From: Cerasicoccus arenae
GTDB lineage: Bacteria; Verrucomicrobiota; Verrucomicrobiia; Opitutales; Cerasicoccaceae
Length of the DNA stretch: 64,000 nt
Assembly: GCF_014651635.1 (NCBI RefSeq)
Contig: NZ_BMXG01000001.1
Span: 319,180 to 383,179, forward strand
Reading direction: 5' to 3'
The notes beneath the pieces are model-generated. The model ran no database searches and was not told where the DNA came from. It was given only the letters and a program-made list of their open reading frames with translations. Position 1 is the first letter of the stretch, and each line of letters starts with the position of its first letter. A program made the position numbers and the translations under genes. Shown here piece by piece: positions 1 through 9,628 of this stretch.

Positions 1-1170
1 ACGAGGCACCGCCAAGCCTGAGCCGTTGAGCGTATGCACGATCTCGGCCTTGCCACCAACCGCTGGACGGTAGCGAATACCAGCGCGGCGAGCCTGGAAA
101 TCCGTAAAGTTCGAGCAGGACGACACTTCGAGCCAACGTTTTTGACCGCCAGCCCAGACCTCCAGATCGTATTGCTTGGCGTGCGGGAACCCGATGTCGC
201 CTGCGCACATCAACAGCACGCGATAAGGCAAGCCGAGCTTTTGCAAAATGCGCTCGGCGTCCTCACGAAGCTTCTCCAGCTCGATGAATGAGGTGTCAGG
301 GTGAACCCACTTGACCATCTCCACCTTGTCAAACTGATGCAGACGGTTGAGGCCACGAACGTGCGCTCCCCAACTCCCGGCCTCACGACGGAAACAAGGC
401 GTGTAGCCGCAACGATAAACCGGCAAATCCTTTTCATCGAAAGTCTCGTCACGGAAAAAGTTCGTTACCGGCACCTCAGCTGTCGGGATGAGATACAGGT
501 CGTCCTTGGTCGCATGATACATCTGGCCTTCCTTATCGGGCAGTTGACCAGTAGCCGTCGCGCTCGCAGAGTTCACCATGAGAGGGGGCAGCACCTCGGT
601 GTAGCCGTTGTCCCGCGCTTCATCCAGGAAGAACGTGATCAGCGTGCGAACAAAGCGCGCCATGTCTCCAACGTAAAATGGAAAACCCGCACCCGTGGCC
701 TTAACGCCCCGCTCGAAATCGATCGCCGATGAGAACCAAGGGATGTCCCAGTGGGCAACGGCCTCTGAGGAAACATCCGACGGGCTGCCAAACTCAGCCG
801 CAACAATGTTATCTTCCTCATTTCCGCCTTCTGGCACGCTTTCATGCGGCATGTTGGGAATCTGCAAAAAGAGAGCCTTCCACTCTGCTTCAACGGCAGC
901 AGCGGCTTCTTCCAACGTCTTAACCTCGTCGGACATGGCTTTCATCGCCTTGACGCGTTCTTGAAATTCGGCCGATTTTTTATCCTTCATCTGGCCGACT
1001 TCCTTGCTCGCGGCGCGTTGCTCAGCACGGCGGCTTTCTGCCGTTGCGATGGCGGCGCGGCGCTGGTCATCGAGTGCGTAAATGGCGTCCCAATCCACCG
1101 TAAATTTCTTTCGGGCGATGGCTTCGCGGAGTGCGGCGGGATTGTCGCGGAGAAGTTTGAGGTCAATCAT
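1..1170 (-). CDS. serS: Seryl-tRNA synthetase, 3' end beyond window
   Basis: Charges tRNA-Ser with serine in the cytoplasm. The reading frame is open from the ATG at 1168-1170 to the window edge, giving 390 residues; family members have about 420-430, so only the last few dozen residues are missing. The product starts MIDLKLLRDNPAALREA, followed by the long two-helix coiled arm (about residues 25-105), then the class II core with FRREAGSWG (motif 2) and TLNGSGLAV near the edge (motif 3). Identification rests on these motifs and is secure. The gene after it (GNAT, 1297-1773) lies on the same strand upstream, so the two could be co-transcribed, but the 126-base gap allows a separate promoter. 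Confidence 0.96.
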   Translation of the reverse strand, partial: MIDLKLLRDNPAALREAIARKKFTVDWDAIYALDDQRRAAIATAESRRAEQRAASKEVGQMKDKKSAEFQERVKAMKAMSDEVKTLEEAAAAVEAEWKALFLQIPNMPHESVPEGGNEEDNIVAAEFGSPSDVSSEAVAHWDIPWFSSAIDFERGVKATGAGFPFYVGDMARFVRTLITFFLDEARDNGYTEVLPPLMVNSASATATGQLPDKEGQMYHATKDDLYLIPTAEVPVTNFFRDETFDEKDLPVYRCGYTPCFRREAGSWGAHVRGLNRLHQFDKVEMVKWVHPDTSFIELEKLREDAERILQKLGLPYRVLLMCAGDIGFPHAKQYDLEVWAGGQKRWLEVSSCSNFTDFQARRAGIRYRPAVGGKAEIVHTLNGSGLAVPR

Positions 1171-1296
1171 GAGTTATCCGGGTCGTGGTTTGCGAAACAC
1201 CGTTCATAGGGAGATGCGGGCAAATGAACAGCGAATTTTTCAAGAACCCGTATGCACGCACGGAAAAATGAAGGTTTTCGCCCCTCCCTGACGGGC

Positions 1297-1773
1297 TTAT
1301 CCGATGGTCATCGACAGTATAAAAATCTCCCGTCCACAGAGGATGGTACGCTCTTTGCGCTCCCAACTACGTCCTTCGAAATTATAATTTCCGTCCGAAA
1401 CGCGGCACATTGTGTAAACGTGGCGATGTCCAAAATGCTTGGCCGTCTCCAACACTTGTCGCACCAGCATCGCCTTCACATCTTGGCTCCGGGCCTGATC
1501 TGCAAAGAGCGCGGTCATCCAAAGACCGTCGAACTGGTTAAGCTCAGGAACGAAAATAAAGGGGTCGAGCCCCACCGCGCCTAGTAGATCGCCATTCTGA
1601 TGGGCCACAAATGCGATTGGCAGCGAGCTGTAATTGGCGTGTTCACAAGAAACATCCCACCAGCCACTAAAGGTCTTGGGCTCCCAAACATTTTCCCATT
1701 CCTGTTGGTACCAATGACCAACAGCTGCAATCCATTCCGGATGATCCGCTAGGTAGCTGATCTGAATCGGCAT
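1297..1773 (-). CDS. GNAT-family N-acetyltransferase
   Basis: A 158-residue protein with GNAT features: an N-terminal alpha-beta segment, a central strand pair (PIAFVAHQNGDLLGAVGL), then LWMTALFADQARSQDVKAMLV, where the acetyl-CoA pyrophosphate loop normally sits, and a C-terminal strand with a HVYTMCR segment. The classic R/Q-x-x-G-x-G/A loop is poorly conserved (QARSQDVKAML), so activity is not certain. The ATG lies 10 bases after the stop of the STAS gene, so the two are probably one transcript. The substrate cannot be read from the sequence. The family call is fairly sure; the function is open. Confidence 0.75.
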   Translation of the reverse strand: MPIQISYLADHPEWIAAVGHWYQQEWENVWEPKTFSGWWDVSCEHANYSSLPIAFVAHQNGDLLGAVGLDPFIFVPELNQFDGLWMTALFADQARSQDVKAMLVRQVLETAKHFGHRHVYTMCRVSDGNYNFEGRSWERKERTILCGREIFILSMTIG

Positions 1774-1783
1774 TAGCGCGGAT

Positions 1784-2101
1784 TCAGTTTGTCTTGGACA
1801 TCCCTAATGCGTCCCACAGCCCCGCCATTTTGAACACCTTCTTCACTTCAGGCTGCACATTGATGATGGCAAACCCAGCATCACGCGCCTTCGCTCGGTT
1901 GACGGTTAGGACAGTCCGGAGAAAGGAAGAAGCAACAAATGAAACACCGCCCAGATCAAAAGTCACTGGACCATCTGTTTCTTCACAAACCGCCAACAGG
2001 TCGTCATTCATTGAGCCACATGCTGCTGCATGGAGCTGGCCTTGGAGGAGGATTAAGCGACCATTCTCAAGGTCTTGGACAGTAAAGTGTTCAGTAGACA
2101 T
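1784..2101 (-). CDS. STAS-domain protein, anti-sigma antagonist type
   Basis: A single STAS domain of 105 residues, the size of SpoIIAA/RsbV antagonists that bind anti-sigma kinases and are controlled by serine phosphorylation. The segment VTFDLGGVSFVASSFLRTVL matches the strand-loop-helix that carries the phosphorylated serine; the pair SS in VASSFL sits at that place. The N-terminus EHFTVQDLENGRLILLQGQL fits the first two strands. No partner kinase or sigma factor lies next to it; the following gene is a GNAT acetyltransferase. It could instead act in a phosphorelay unrelated to sigma factors. Confidence 0.8.
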   Translation of the reverse strand: MSTEHFTVQDLENGRLILLQGQLHAAACGSMNDDLLAVCEETDGPVTFDLGGVSFVASSFLRTVLTVNRAKARDAGFAIINVQPEVKKVFKMAGLWDALGMSKTN

Positions 2102-2218
2102 AAGCTATGGCCAACGAATTAGAAGTGCGCACCGCATTTGGCAACGGAAAACAGTTAACGAACCACTTAAAAGTCATTAATGTAACGCATCCCATTCACA
2201 GTTGACCAAGCTGGACAA

Positions 2219-4585
2219 TTAGCTGCGCGGCTCGCCAGCAGGTGCGGCGGCTAGTGCTTGGCTCTCCCCCGCTTCTTGCGCGATCGCGATCCAGTCCGCC
2301 ATAATTCGGAGGCCTTCCCGCAGTTGGATGTCGAATGCAGCCTTCTTGGCGTCTTCTTCAATCTCAATTTCACCAACAGGAATGTCGGCGGCATCGGCAG
2401 GTTGAGCCTGTGCGGCCACGAGCGCATCGTGCTCCCGGTTCTGCTCTTCGGTTACGTTGAGCAAAATTTCGTCGGATGTGTAATTTAACGCGGCCAAGGT
2501 GTCGTAGCGCCCTTCCATCAACTCACGAAAATCGTTATCCGAAGCACGGCGTGAACGACGCTCTTCCAAGTTAAGGGAAAACTCCTTTTGCTCCTGACGG
2601 GCTTTGAACCAATCGATGTTTTCGCGCAAATAACCAAACTCTTCCAAGGAACCTTGGCGATCCTGACTCTGGGACTGGAGCTGCTCAACGATAGATTGAT
2701 TGACCAAAAAGTCTTCAACATGTGAGTTGTCGTAGTCCCACTCCAGCGAATCAATGGAATCCCAAGCGAGCGCATGCGGGAATTCACCTTCGCCAACAGC
2801 CAGATATTCATTGATCGACGGCAGGACGATGTCCGACTTGACGCCCTCAATCTGAGTCGAAGAACCATCGGGCAAGTAATATTTCTGCACTGTAACCTTG
2901 GCAGCACCCTTGCGCGGACGGAGTGAGGTAAACCAGTTGCCGCCGCGGTTCATATCAAACACGGCTTGAACGGTGCCTTTGCCGTGGGTCAGCTTGTCAC
3001 CAACAATAAGCGCGCGCTGGTGGTTCTTCAGCGCACCGGCGGTGATCTCAGAAGCCGAGGCGCTAAAGCGGGACACGAGCACCATCAGCGGGCCGTCCCA
3101 AGCCACTTTGGGATCGTCGTCGAGGAATTCCTGAACTTGGCCCACATAATCGCGCACTTGCACCACAGGACCAACCGGGATGAATAAACCGGTCAGGCGA
3201 ATCGCCTCCGAAAGCAGACCCCCGCCATTGGCACGTAGGTCCAGCACAATGCCTTCCACGCCGATTTCCTTGAGCTTGTTGATCAGCTCTTCGACATCTT
3301 CGGTGGTGCTGTTGTAGCCGGAACCCGGTTCACCCGAGCCGTAAAACGCGGGCAAATCAATCACGCCGATTGCAATGGTTTTATCTCCAGCGGGGACTTC
3401 AAATACCTCGGCCTTAGCCAGCTTGGCGGTCAGTTTGATCTCATCGCGTGTGAGTGTAATGGTTTTGCGCACGGAAGGATCACCATCACCGGGACGGATT
3501 TTCAGGCGCACGGTAGTGCCCTTCTTGCCTCGGATCATTTTTACGATCTTGCTCAGCTTCATACCGATTACGTCGACCATTTCACCGTCGTTGTCTTGTG
3601 CCACGCCGACAATCTGGTCTTCGGGCTTCAGTTTACCACTACGCTCAGCGGGACCTCCGGGAAGCAATTCGCGGATCGTGCAATAGCCGTCGGTATCCGA
3701 CAACACAGCACCGATGCCAACAAGTGAGTTGCGCATCGCAATGGAAAACTCTTCCAGCGTATCCGCCGACATAAAGGTTGAATGCGGGTCGTACTGGTGT
3801 GTCAGGGCAGTCAGGAATGTTTCCTGCACATCGATCGGCTCAATCTCCTGCACCCAACGAAGCAGACGATCATAGCGCTTGCCAATGTTTTCGCGGGCCT
3901 CGACAAGAGCCTCATCCAGCGTTTTCTGGGTTGCTCCATCCTCGATCTCAACCGTGGTTTCAACACCATCCGGAGTGACTTTGGCAATCTCCGGGCTCAG
4001 TTCGCGCAGATCGTTCAGGTCGGTGCCCGGCTCCAACAAAGAGAGCAACTCATTGAGCATTTCAAACTGCAAGCGACGCTCCCAGAGCACGTTGGCTTCG
4101 GCAATGCTCACTGGCCATTCGGCTTCTGAGCGATCGGGCGCATAGGTAGTGACACCAGAAAAATCAAAAGGCTCATTGAGACGTTTTTGTACCCAACTCA
4201 CGCGACTCTCCACGTTTTGACGAAACTCCAGAAAAATTTCAAATGCTGGCATCAGGTGGCCGCGGCTCAGCATTTTATCAAGACTCGGGCTAAAACGACG
4301 CTGAAAATCGGCAAGCTCGGTTTCCAGAAAAAACATCCGCTGGGTATCCCAATCGGTCATGTAATCAGCGATGAACTCGTTTTGGTCTAGATCGGCAATC
4401 GTCTGCCCAAGATAGTGGCTACTTTCCAATCGGCCAACGACTTCCTTGGTTTCGTCCCGCATGGTGGACGTGGTTTGAAAAGCGGATACATCGACCGCCT
4501 CAGCGTGGGCGACGTTAATCCAGAGAAACGCGGCACAGGCAAGCATCAGTGCCTGGCGTAAAGTGGAATGGTGTTTGTAAATCAC
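2219..4585 (-). CDS. S41 C-terminal processing protease, Tsp/Prc-like, with DUF3340 tail
   Basis: A periplasmic serine protease that trims or degrades proteins from their C-termini. I chose the GTG at 4585 because it gives MIYKHHSTLRQALMLACA followed by AFLWINVAHAEA, a typical signal peptide; the frame stays open upstream to an ATG at 4708, but that adds a charged stretch before the signal. Domain order: N-terminal helical domain, PDZ (GIGAVLSDTDGYCTIRELLPGG), the S41 catalytic core with Ser512 in FSASASE and Lys536 in THGKGTVQ (numbered from the GTG), and a C-terminal Tsp-type extension of about 220 residues. With 788 residues it is near E. coli Prc in size. glnE lies upstream on the same strand. 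Confidence 0.92.
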   Translation of the reverse strand: MIYKHHSTLRQALMLACAAFLWINVAHAEAVDVSAFQTTSTMRDETKEVVGRLESSHYLGQTIADLDQNEFIADYMTDWDTQRMFFLETELADFQRRFSPSLDKMLSRGHLMPAFEIFLEFRQNVESRVSWVQKRLNEPFDFSGVTTYAPDRSEAEWPVSIAEANVLWERRLQFEMLNELLSLLEPGTDLNDLRELSPEIAKVTPDGVETTVEIEDGATQKTLDEALVEARENIGKRYDRLLRWVQEIEPIDVQETFLTALTHQYDPHSTFMSADTLEEFSIAMRNSLVGIGAVLSDTDGYCTIRELLPGGPAERSGKLKPEDQIVGVAQDNDGEMVDVIGMKLSKIVKMIRGKKGTTVRLKIRPGDGDPSVRKTITLTRDEIKLTAKLAKAEVFEVPAGDKTIAIGVIDLPAFYGSGEPGSGYNSTTEDVEELINKLKEIGVEGIVLDLRANGGGLLSEAIRLTGLFIPVGPVVQVRDYVGQVQEFLDDDPKVAWDGPLMVLVSRFSASASEITAGALKNHQRALIVGDKLTHGKGTVQAVFDMNRGGNWFTSLRPRKGAAKVTVQKYYLPDGSSTQIEGVKSDIVLPSINEYLAVGEGEFPHALAWDSIDSLEWDYDNSHVEDFLVNQSIVEQLQSQSQDRQGSLEEFGYLRENIDWFKARQEQKEFSLNLEERRSRRASDNDFRELMEGRYDTLAALNYTSDEILLNVTEEQNREHDALVAAQAQPADAADIPVGEIEIEEDAKKAAFDIQLREGLRIMADWIAIAQEAGESQALAAAPAGEPRS

Positions 4586-4712
4586 GATGGATAAAAAAGA
4601 GACTATATAAGCGACCTCTGAGACGTAGGAATGTTTCACTATAACCAGATCATTTTCTCTGTCGAACACGAACTTATATAACCTTGCCAGAAAGTGGCGC
4701 ATCTGCACGCGA

Positions 4713-7451
4713 TTAAAAAGACGTCTCTTTCGCCAATGAATCCTTCAGCCAATAAGTGAGCGTACGGCGATTTTCCGCCAGTATTTGGAGGTAGCGCCGC
4801 CAGAATTCTGAAAGCTCCGACGGACCAATCCAAAGCGCAAGTGTCCGTGCAATCGCATCATCGTCTGGTAATTCCGTGACAGGCTGAAAATTTTGTCGGC
4901 GCAGGTTGAACTCAATCAATCGCAAGGCATTCCAGTTTTCAATTAACTGATCGGCGATCTCATTGCCCATAAGCCCCTTAGACGCAGCAACAAGGAAGCA
5001 GGTCCGGGCGTGGGGCTGCCGTAATTCGGGCTCGTGTGCGCCATACATCAGGGCCAACAATTCAGCCAAAAACTCTAAATCAAGTAGACCGCCAGGACCC
5101 GTTTTAAACGCGCGCTGAGGCGGGGATAGCTCCGCGGGCTTATCCCTTTCGATCTTAAGGCGCATGCGCCATAAATCACCTGCCTCCTCTGCGGGCAATA
5201 CCGTCCGGTAGAGCAATTCATCCCGCCACTCGTTAAATGACGCTTGGTGAACCGCAGAGCCCGCGATCGTCCGCGCCCGCACCAAAATTTGCTTTTCCCA
5301 ACGCTTCGCTTGCCCCGAGGCGTGATACTTGATCAGCCCTGACAGTGTCATCGCCAACGGGCCGACATCGCCATAAGGCCTTAACCTTAGATCAATCTCA
5401 AACATTGGCCCTAGCCCGGCATTGTACGTGAGCAGTGCCAGCCATGCCCGCAGCTTCGCTTGTTCTTTGGGGCTCAAGGGCTCCTCTGCCAGCAAAAGCA
5501 GGTCAAGATCAGATCCCAAAGACAACTCCTCAGCACCAAACTTCCCCAACGAAACAACCATAACCGACTCAATTCCAACGCTTTGCATCGAATCCAAAAC
5601 CACCGCCTCGGCCAACTGGCTCAGCGCCCAGCCGACCGACTCTAGTGTCACTCCATGAAGTAATTCCGCCATCGCCAAGCGCACCTGCTCGGCCTTTACG
5701 TAAAGCCAGAGCCGGTCAGCCCCCCCCCCCTTCTCGCCTTGCAGTAGTTCGATTTCCGCCCGACATTCATCACGCGACTTCAGCCGCCGAGGTGCCTCGT
5801 GGAGCAGTTCCTCCATCATTCCAGGATAGCGGCAAAGCAATTCATAAATGAAAGTGCTCCGGTCGAACAACAAACTCAGCGATTCAAAAAGTGCCGGATT
5901 ACTGGAATCACGGAAAAAATGGCGCCGCGCGCCGTAGCTCTCCGCAAAACGGCCAATGCGCTCCAAGGTTTGCATCGGACGGGCAAGCCGAGGTAAAATA
6001 CGATCAAAGTGCGCCGCCAAATCAAGGAAACGCAGCACCGAATCCCGCGTGATCAACCCTGGAGAATCTCCCAAAACAAAGCGCCGTAAACGTTGCTCAG
6101 TATCCTCAGAGTTCGGAAACCAGCCGCTCAGTAAATCGCTGATCCCCCCCCCTGGTGCCTGCCCCGCCAAAAACGACGTCCAAGCCTGCACCACGGTTTC
6201 CTGTGGGTCAGCCGCGAAACGCTCCATATAGCGTTGTCGCACGCCCGAACGCCAATGGTCCAGCTCGGCGACAAACTCATCCCAACTAGGCACGCCCATG
6301 GTTTCAATCAGCCAAAGCTTGTCTTCCACCGAAGTCGGTAGGCTATGACGAGGCCTTTCACCACGCATTTGCAGACGGTTTTCCAGCAAACGCAGCCGGC
6401 GATATGCGTGATCGAGGAAGCAGGCGTCATCGGCCGTGAGCACGCCATAACGAGCCAGCTTCTCCAGCCCCTCAATCGTGGAGCAGGTTTGTAGGAATGG
6501 ATTACGGCCACCATGCACCAATTGAAGCGCCTGCACAATGAACTCGATCTCCCGAATGCCACCAGGCCCAGTCTTGATGTCCAACGCAATCTTATCAGCT
6601 GGGACCTCAGCCTCAGTGCGGATTTTTACCCCGGCCACCTCGTTCATCACCTTGTGCGGCGGAAAGCGCGGGTATCGGAACGGGTTGATCTCCTCCAGTA
6701 CGCCGTGACCAAGGGCGAGGTCCCCCGCAACAGGCCGGGCGCGCAGCCAAGCAAGTCGCTCCCAAGTCTGCCCCGCATCCCAATAGTAGTTAATCAGGCT
6801 GTCGGCAGTACGGACCAGCGCCCCCCCCTCCCCATCTGGACGCAGGCGAAGGTCCAAATAGTAGAGCTGCCCATCGGGCGAATTCGCCGTCAGGTCCACG
6901 GCTAGTTGACGAAAAAAGCGGTCATAGAATTCCCGGGATGTCACCGATGTGGTGCGCCCGTGCTTCCGGCAGAAGCCATTACCATCGATACTGAAAATGA
7001 GATCGATATCAGAACAGAAATTCAGCTCGCCCGCCCCCAGCTTACCCAGTGCAAAAATACAGTAGCGCGTGGGCTGACCAGTCTCCTCACAATAAGGCTC
7101 TCCATAGCGCTCACGCCACTCCTCAAGCCGCCAATCACACAAGCGACGCAAAATGAATTCTGCGAGCATCGAAAGCTCTCGCCAACTTGTCGCCACATCC
7201 GCCAGTCCATTGACCTCTCGATAGGCAATGCGCATCGACATGCGCCGACGAAACTGTCGTAACGCGTCCAAGCTAAAGTCCCCCTCACAAAACCGCCGTC
7301 TCCAGAGATCTTCCAGCGAGCTGTAGCGGTACTCAAACTCTCGGTTCTTCGGCTTGTCGAGCCAGTCAATCCAGTCTGGATGCAGTCTTAATTGCTGCGC
7401 ATAGAAAGGTGACGCAGCCTGCAGGCGCTGGATGCGATTCTCTACGGACAT
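4713..7451 (-). CDS. glnE: Glutamine synthetase adenylyltransferase/deadenylase GlnE
   Basis: A bifunctional enzyme that adds AMP to and removes it from glutamine synthetase in response to nitrogen status. It has 912 residues, full length for the family. Two nucleotidyltransferase domains are visible: the N-terminal one with ALGKLGAGELNFCSDIDLIF (acidic pair D148/D150) and the C-terminal one with SLGKFGAEELSLGSDLDLLL (D648/D650), separated by the helical regulatory region. No glnA or glnB lies in the window. The coding strand contains G homopolymers of 11 (5720-5730), 9 (6144-6152) and 8 (6821-6828) bases, each a possible slippage site that would shift the frame; as given, the frame is intact. 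Confidence 0.95.
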   Translation of the reverse strand: MSVENRIQRLQAASPFYAQQLRLHPDWIDWLDKPKNREFEYRYSSLEDLWRRRFCEGDFSLDALRQFRRRMSMRIAYREVNGLADVATSWRELSMLAEFILRRLCDWRLEEWRERYGEPYCEETGQPTRYCIFALGKLGAGELNFCSDIDLIFSIDGNGFCRKHGRTTSVTSREFYDRFFRQLAVDLTANSPDGQLYYLDLRLRPDGEGGALVRTADSLINYYWDAGQTWERLAWLRARPVAGDLALGHGVLEEINPFRYPRFPPHKVMNEVAGVKIRTEAEVPADKIALDIKTGPGGIREIEFIVQALQLVHGGRNPFLQTCSTIEGLEKLARYGVLTADDACFLDHAYRRLRLLENRLQMRGERPRHSLPTSVEDKLWLIETMGVPSWDEFVAELDHWRSGVRQRYMERFAADPQETVVQAWTSFLAGQAPGGGISDLLSGWFPNSEDTEQRLRRFVLGDSPGLITRDSVLRFLDLAAHFDRILPRLARPMQTLERIGRFAESYGARRHFFRDSSNPALFESLSLLFDRSTFIYELLCRYPGMMEELLHEAPRRLKSRDECRAEIELLQGEKGGGADRLWLYVKAEQVRLAMAELLHGVTLESVGWALSQLAEAVVLDSMQSVGIESVMVVSLGKFGAEELSLGSDLDLLLLAEEPLSPKEQAKLRAWLALLTYNAGLGPMFEIDLRLRPYGDVGPLAMTLSGLIKYHASGQAKRWEKQILVRARTIAGSAVHQASFNEWRDELLYRTVLPAEEAGDLWRMRLKIERDKPAELSPPQRAFKTGPGGLLDLEFLAELLALMYGAHEPELRQPHARTCFLVAASKGLMGNEIADQLIENWNALRLIEFNLRRQNFQPVTELPDDDAIARTLALWIGPSELSEFWRRYLQILAENRRTLTYWLKDSLAKETSF

Positions 7452-7549
7452 AAGCCCGCAAGTCTATCCAGACCTTTAGACGTGGAAAGACGAAACTCCC
7501 GTCATGAGGAAAATTAATCCAAGGCGTAGTGCTGGGGCAGCAAGATGAG

Positions 7550-8371
7550 CTAATCCTCCGTGCGCAGACGTTCGACCTTATCCAAGTCCTCTTGCCGATC
7601 AGGTGTCAGGTCGACATTCGCAAAGACGGCGTCGCCGGGCAGTCGAAGCGACAGCTTATCCAGCATCTGCCAGGCAACCGTAACGCCCGGCAGCCCCGTA
7701 CTACTGAAATCCAACACATGGCCACCAAACTGGCGGTCCTGGCTTATGAAATGAAAATGCCAGCCCGGCACATTCACCCCGCGCGTATATGGCGGGCAGT
7801 AAAAGCCGACCATTGTGCCCTCAATTTCGGCAAAATTGAAAATATTCTGATCGGCGACAACCTCCCCCAGTGGCCGATAGGGGGGGGACTGGCGCGGCAC
7901 ACTGCGGGCCTTAATCGTGGTGAACTTGCCCTCCAATTTCACCGCGTAAAACTGGTTTTCGCTCAATGGATCAGGAGGGTAAAGATAGTCGGCATCCGTT
8001 GCCGCAGAGAGTGTTGTCCAACGACCCTCGAACGCGTGAAAGGAGTCAACGGGCCAGAGCGGGAACACCATCTCCGGCATGAAGTCACAGACAACTGCAA
8101 ACGGCGTATGAGCATCGTCCGGCATCACGTGGACCTCTCCTTCGTGCGCGATCTGATAAACCACGCCATCCAGCATGACGAGCTCGCCATCCAGCGCGTT
8201 AAATGTGCCCAAACCGGTGTCGCCAGCCGCCTTCAGTTCACCAATATTGGTCGGTCCATCATAGATGCCAGCCAGCAATGCATCAATTACCGAAAACTGA
8301 GCCAACGTTCCCTTTGCCAAAAGCAGCGAAGAGAGCGTTAAGCCAATTAATGTCAGTCCAATGCAACGCAT
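7550..8371 (-). CDS. Acetolactate decarboxylase with signal peptide
   Basis: Converts alpha-acetolactate to acetoin (2,3-butanediol pathway). Family signatures are TFNALDGELVMLDG and the zinc-binding GWHFHFIS...FGGHVLDF. The ATG at 8371 gives MRCIGLTLIGLTLSSLLLAKG, a clear signal peptide; an alternative ATG at 8401 adds ten residues and overlaps the preceding gene. Most bacterial homologues (BudA/AlsD) are cytoplasmic, but an exported form is known in Brevibacillus. No acetolactate synthase is nearby. It directly follows the Met-rich exported protein on the same strand, so the two are probably co-transcribed. A C8 run in the coding strand (7880-7887) lies in the proline-rich part. Confidence 0.9.
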   Translation of the reverse strand: MRCIGLTLIGLTLSSLLLAKGTLAQFSVIDALLAGIYDGPTNIGELKAAGDTGLGTFNALDGELVMLDGVVYQIAHEGEVHVMPDDAHTPFAVVCDFMPEMVFPLWPVDSFHAFEGRWTTLSAATDADYLYPPDPLSENQFYAVKLEGKFTTIKARSVPRQSPPYRPLGEVVADQNIFNFAEIEGTMVGFYCPPYTRGVNVPGWHFHFISQDRQFGGHVLDFSSTGLPGVTVAWQMLDKLSLRLPGDAVFANVDLTPDRQEDLDKVERLRTED

Positions 8372-8375
8372 TGGA

Positions 8376-9482
8376 TTACATGCCGCTATTGTCTGGGACA
8401 ATAACTTCTTCCTCTTCTACTTCCATCTCCATACCACCCTGCATCTGCTGCATCATAAGCATTGGCAGCATCATAAGCATTTGCTGAGACTCGACGGCGG
8501 ACATTTCTGTATCGAGCGAAATCGTGTCGCCATTTTCAGCAACCTGCAAACGGGTGATGAACGGCATGAGCATCATCATCGGGCCTTGCTCCATCGGCAT
8601 CGCCTTCAGTTCGGTCACGGTTTCGTTCAAATTCGTGTAAGCACTTTTCGCCGTATCGGCGCTCTGGAATTTCATTCCGCTGAGGATCTTAATACCATCA
8701 GAAATGTTGAGCCCAAAGGTGAATTGCTCGGCGTCTTTAATGTAAGCTGCTTCGCCTTCATCTTCCATGTTTTCCTCGGCTTGCTTGATCAAATCAGCCT
8801 TCCAAGCCTCCGAAGGAGAAGCAAGCAGCGCGATGTTTGGCATACTTGGGACGAGTGATTGCGCTACTGCAATTGACTTCGGGAGCGTGCCCTTTTCATC
8901 GGTGAGCGCCTTGGTCACAGCAACATCGCCACCTACAAAAATCATCGTCTGTCCAGTGGAAGGCAGAAAGCCAACCGTCATACCATTCGCATCAGGCGAC
9001 TGATAAACCACACCATTGCCAACTGCCTTCTTCTCGGTTTTGGCCATTTCGTCAGGCGCGGTAATGCTCTCAACCCAAGCCTGAAATTGCTCCTTCGAGA
9101 TACCCTTGTTTAACTGGAAGGCCATAATCATGCCCGACTGATTGATCTGTTCCTTGCTCATCTCCTCTGCACCATTCATCTGCTGAAGCAGAGCGACATC
9201 ACTTGTGGAAACCACAAATCTGCCAAGATCGTCAGTCGTCGCGCCCGTAAATTCCGTCAATCCCATAGCAAGCGCCTTTGGGTTCTCGGAAGGTGAAAAT
9301 TGCTGCATCATCTGCTGCACTGCCATGACCAGCGGAGAAGCCAGCAAGGACTCTAGATCCGCAATGAAGACCATCTCTGCGTCAGGGTTGACACCTGCAT
9401 AGTAAGACTCAGCAACATCGGCGCGAGCCGCGCTAAAGAGCATCGTGACAGCAAAAATGGATGAGAAGAAACGGTTACGCAT
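8376..9482 (-). CDS. Exported Met-rich protein of unknown function
   Basis: I do not recognise a named family. From the ATG at 9482 the product starts MRNRFFSSIFAVTMLFSAAR and then ADV, a signal peptide; the frame is open further upstream to 9551, but that start would put charged residues in front. The mature part (about 345 residues) has two similar halves of alternating strands and helices, each with a segment like MIMAFQLNKGISKEQFQAWV, reminiscent of periplasmic or lipoprotein-like alpha/beta proteins. The C-terminus is unusual: a run of Met and Gln (SQQMLMMLPMLMMQQMQGGM) followed by an acidic EVEEEEV tail. It precedes the exported acetolactate decarboxylase with a four-base gap. Confidence 0.75.
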   Translation of the reverse strand: MRNRFFSSIFAVTMLFSAARADVAESYYAGVNPDAEMVFIADLESLLASPLVMAVQQMMQQFSPSENPKALAMGLTEFTGATTDDLGRFVVSTSDVALLQQMNGAEEMSKEQINQSGMIMAFQLNKGISKEQFQAWVESITAPDEMAKTEKKAVGNGVVYQSPDANGMTVGFLPSTGQTMIFVGGDVAVTKALTDEKGTLPKSIAVAQSLVPSMPNIALLASPSEAWKADLIKQAEENMEDEGEAAYIKDAEQFTFGLNISDGIKILSGMKFQSADTAKSAYTNLNETVTELKAMPMEQGPMMMLMPFITRLQVAENGDTISLDTEMSAVESQQMLMMLPMLMMQQMQGGMEMEVEEEEVIVPDNSGM

Positions 9483-9628
9483 AGCGGCGAACCATAGCAT
9501 AAAAATCGAACTCGACGAGCGAATAATTCGTTGACTCCGCAATCCTCGCATTTCTTGGCAAACTAGACCATCGTGCTTATAAATGAATCACCATTGTTGG
9601 TGCTGATCGACTGCTTGCAATTTTGGTT

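Noticed and set aside
7529..8341. Open frame opposite the acetolactate decarboxylase
   Set aside because: Complete overlap with a gene that has zinc-ligand motifs and a signal peptide; His/Arg-rich shadow.
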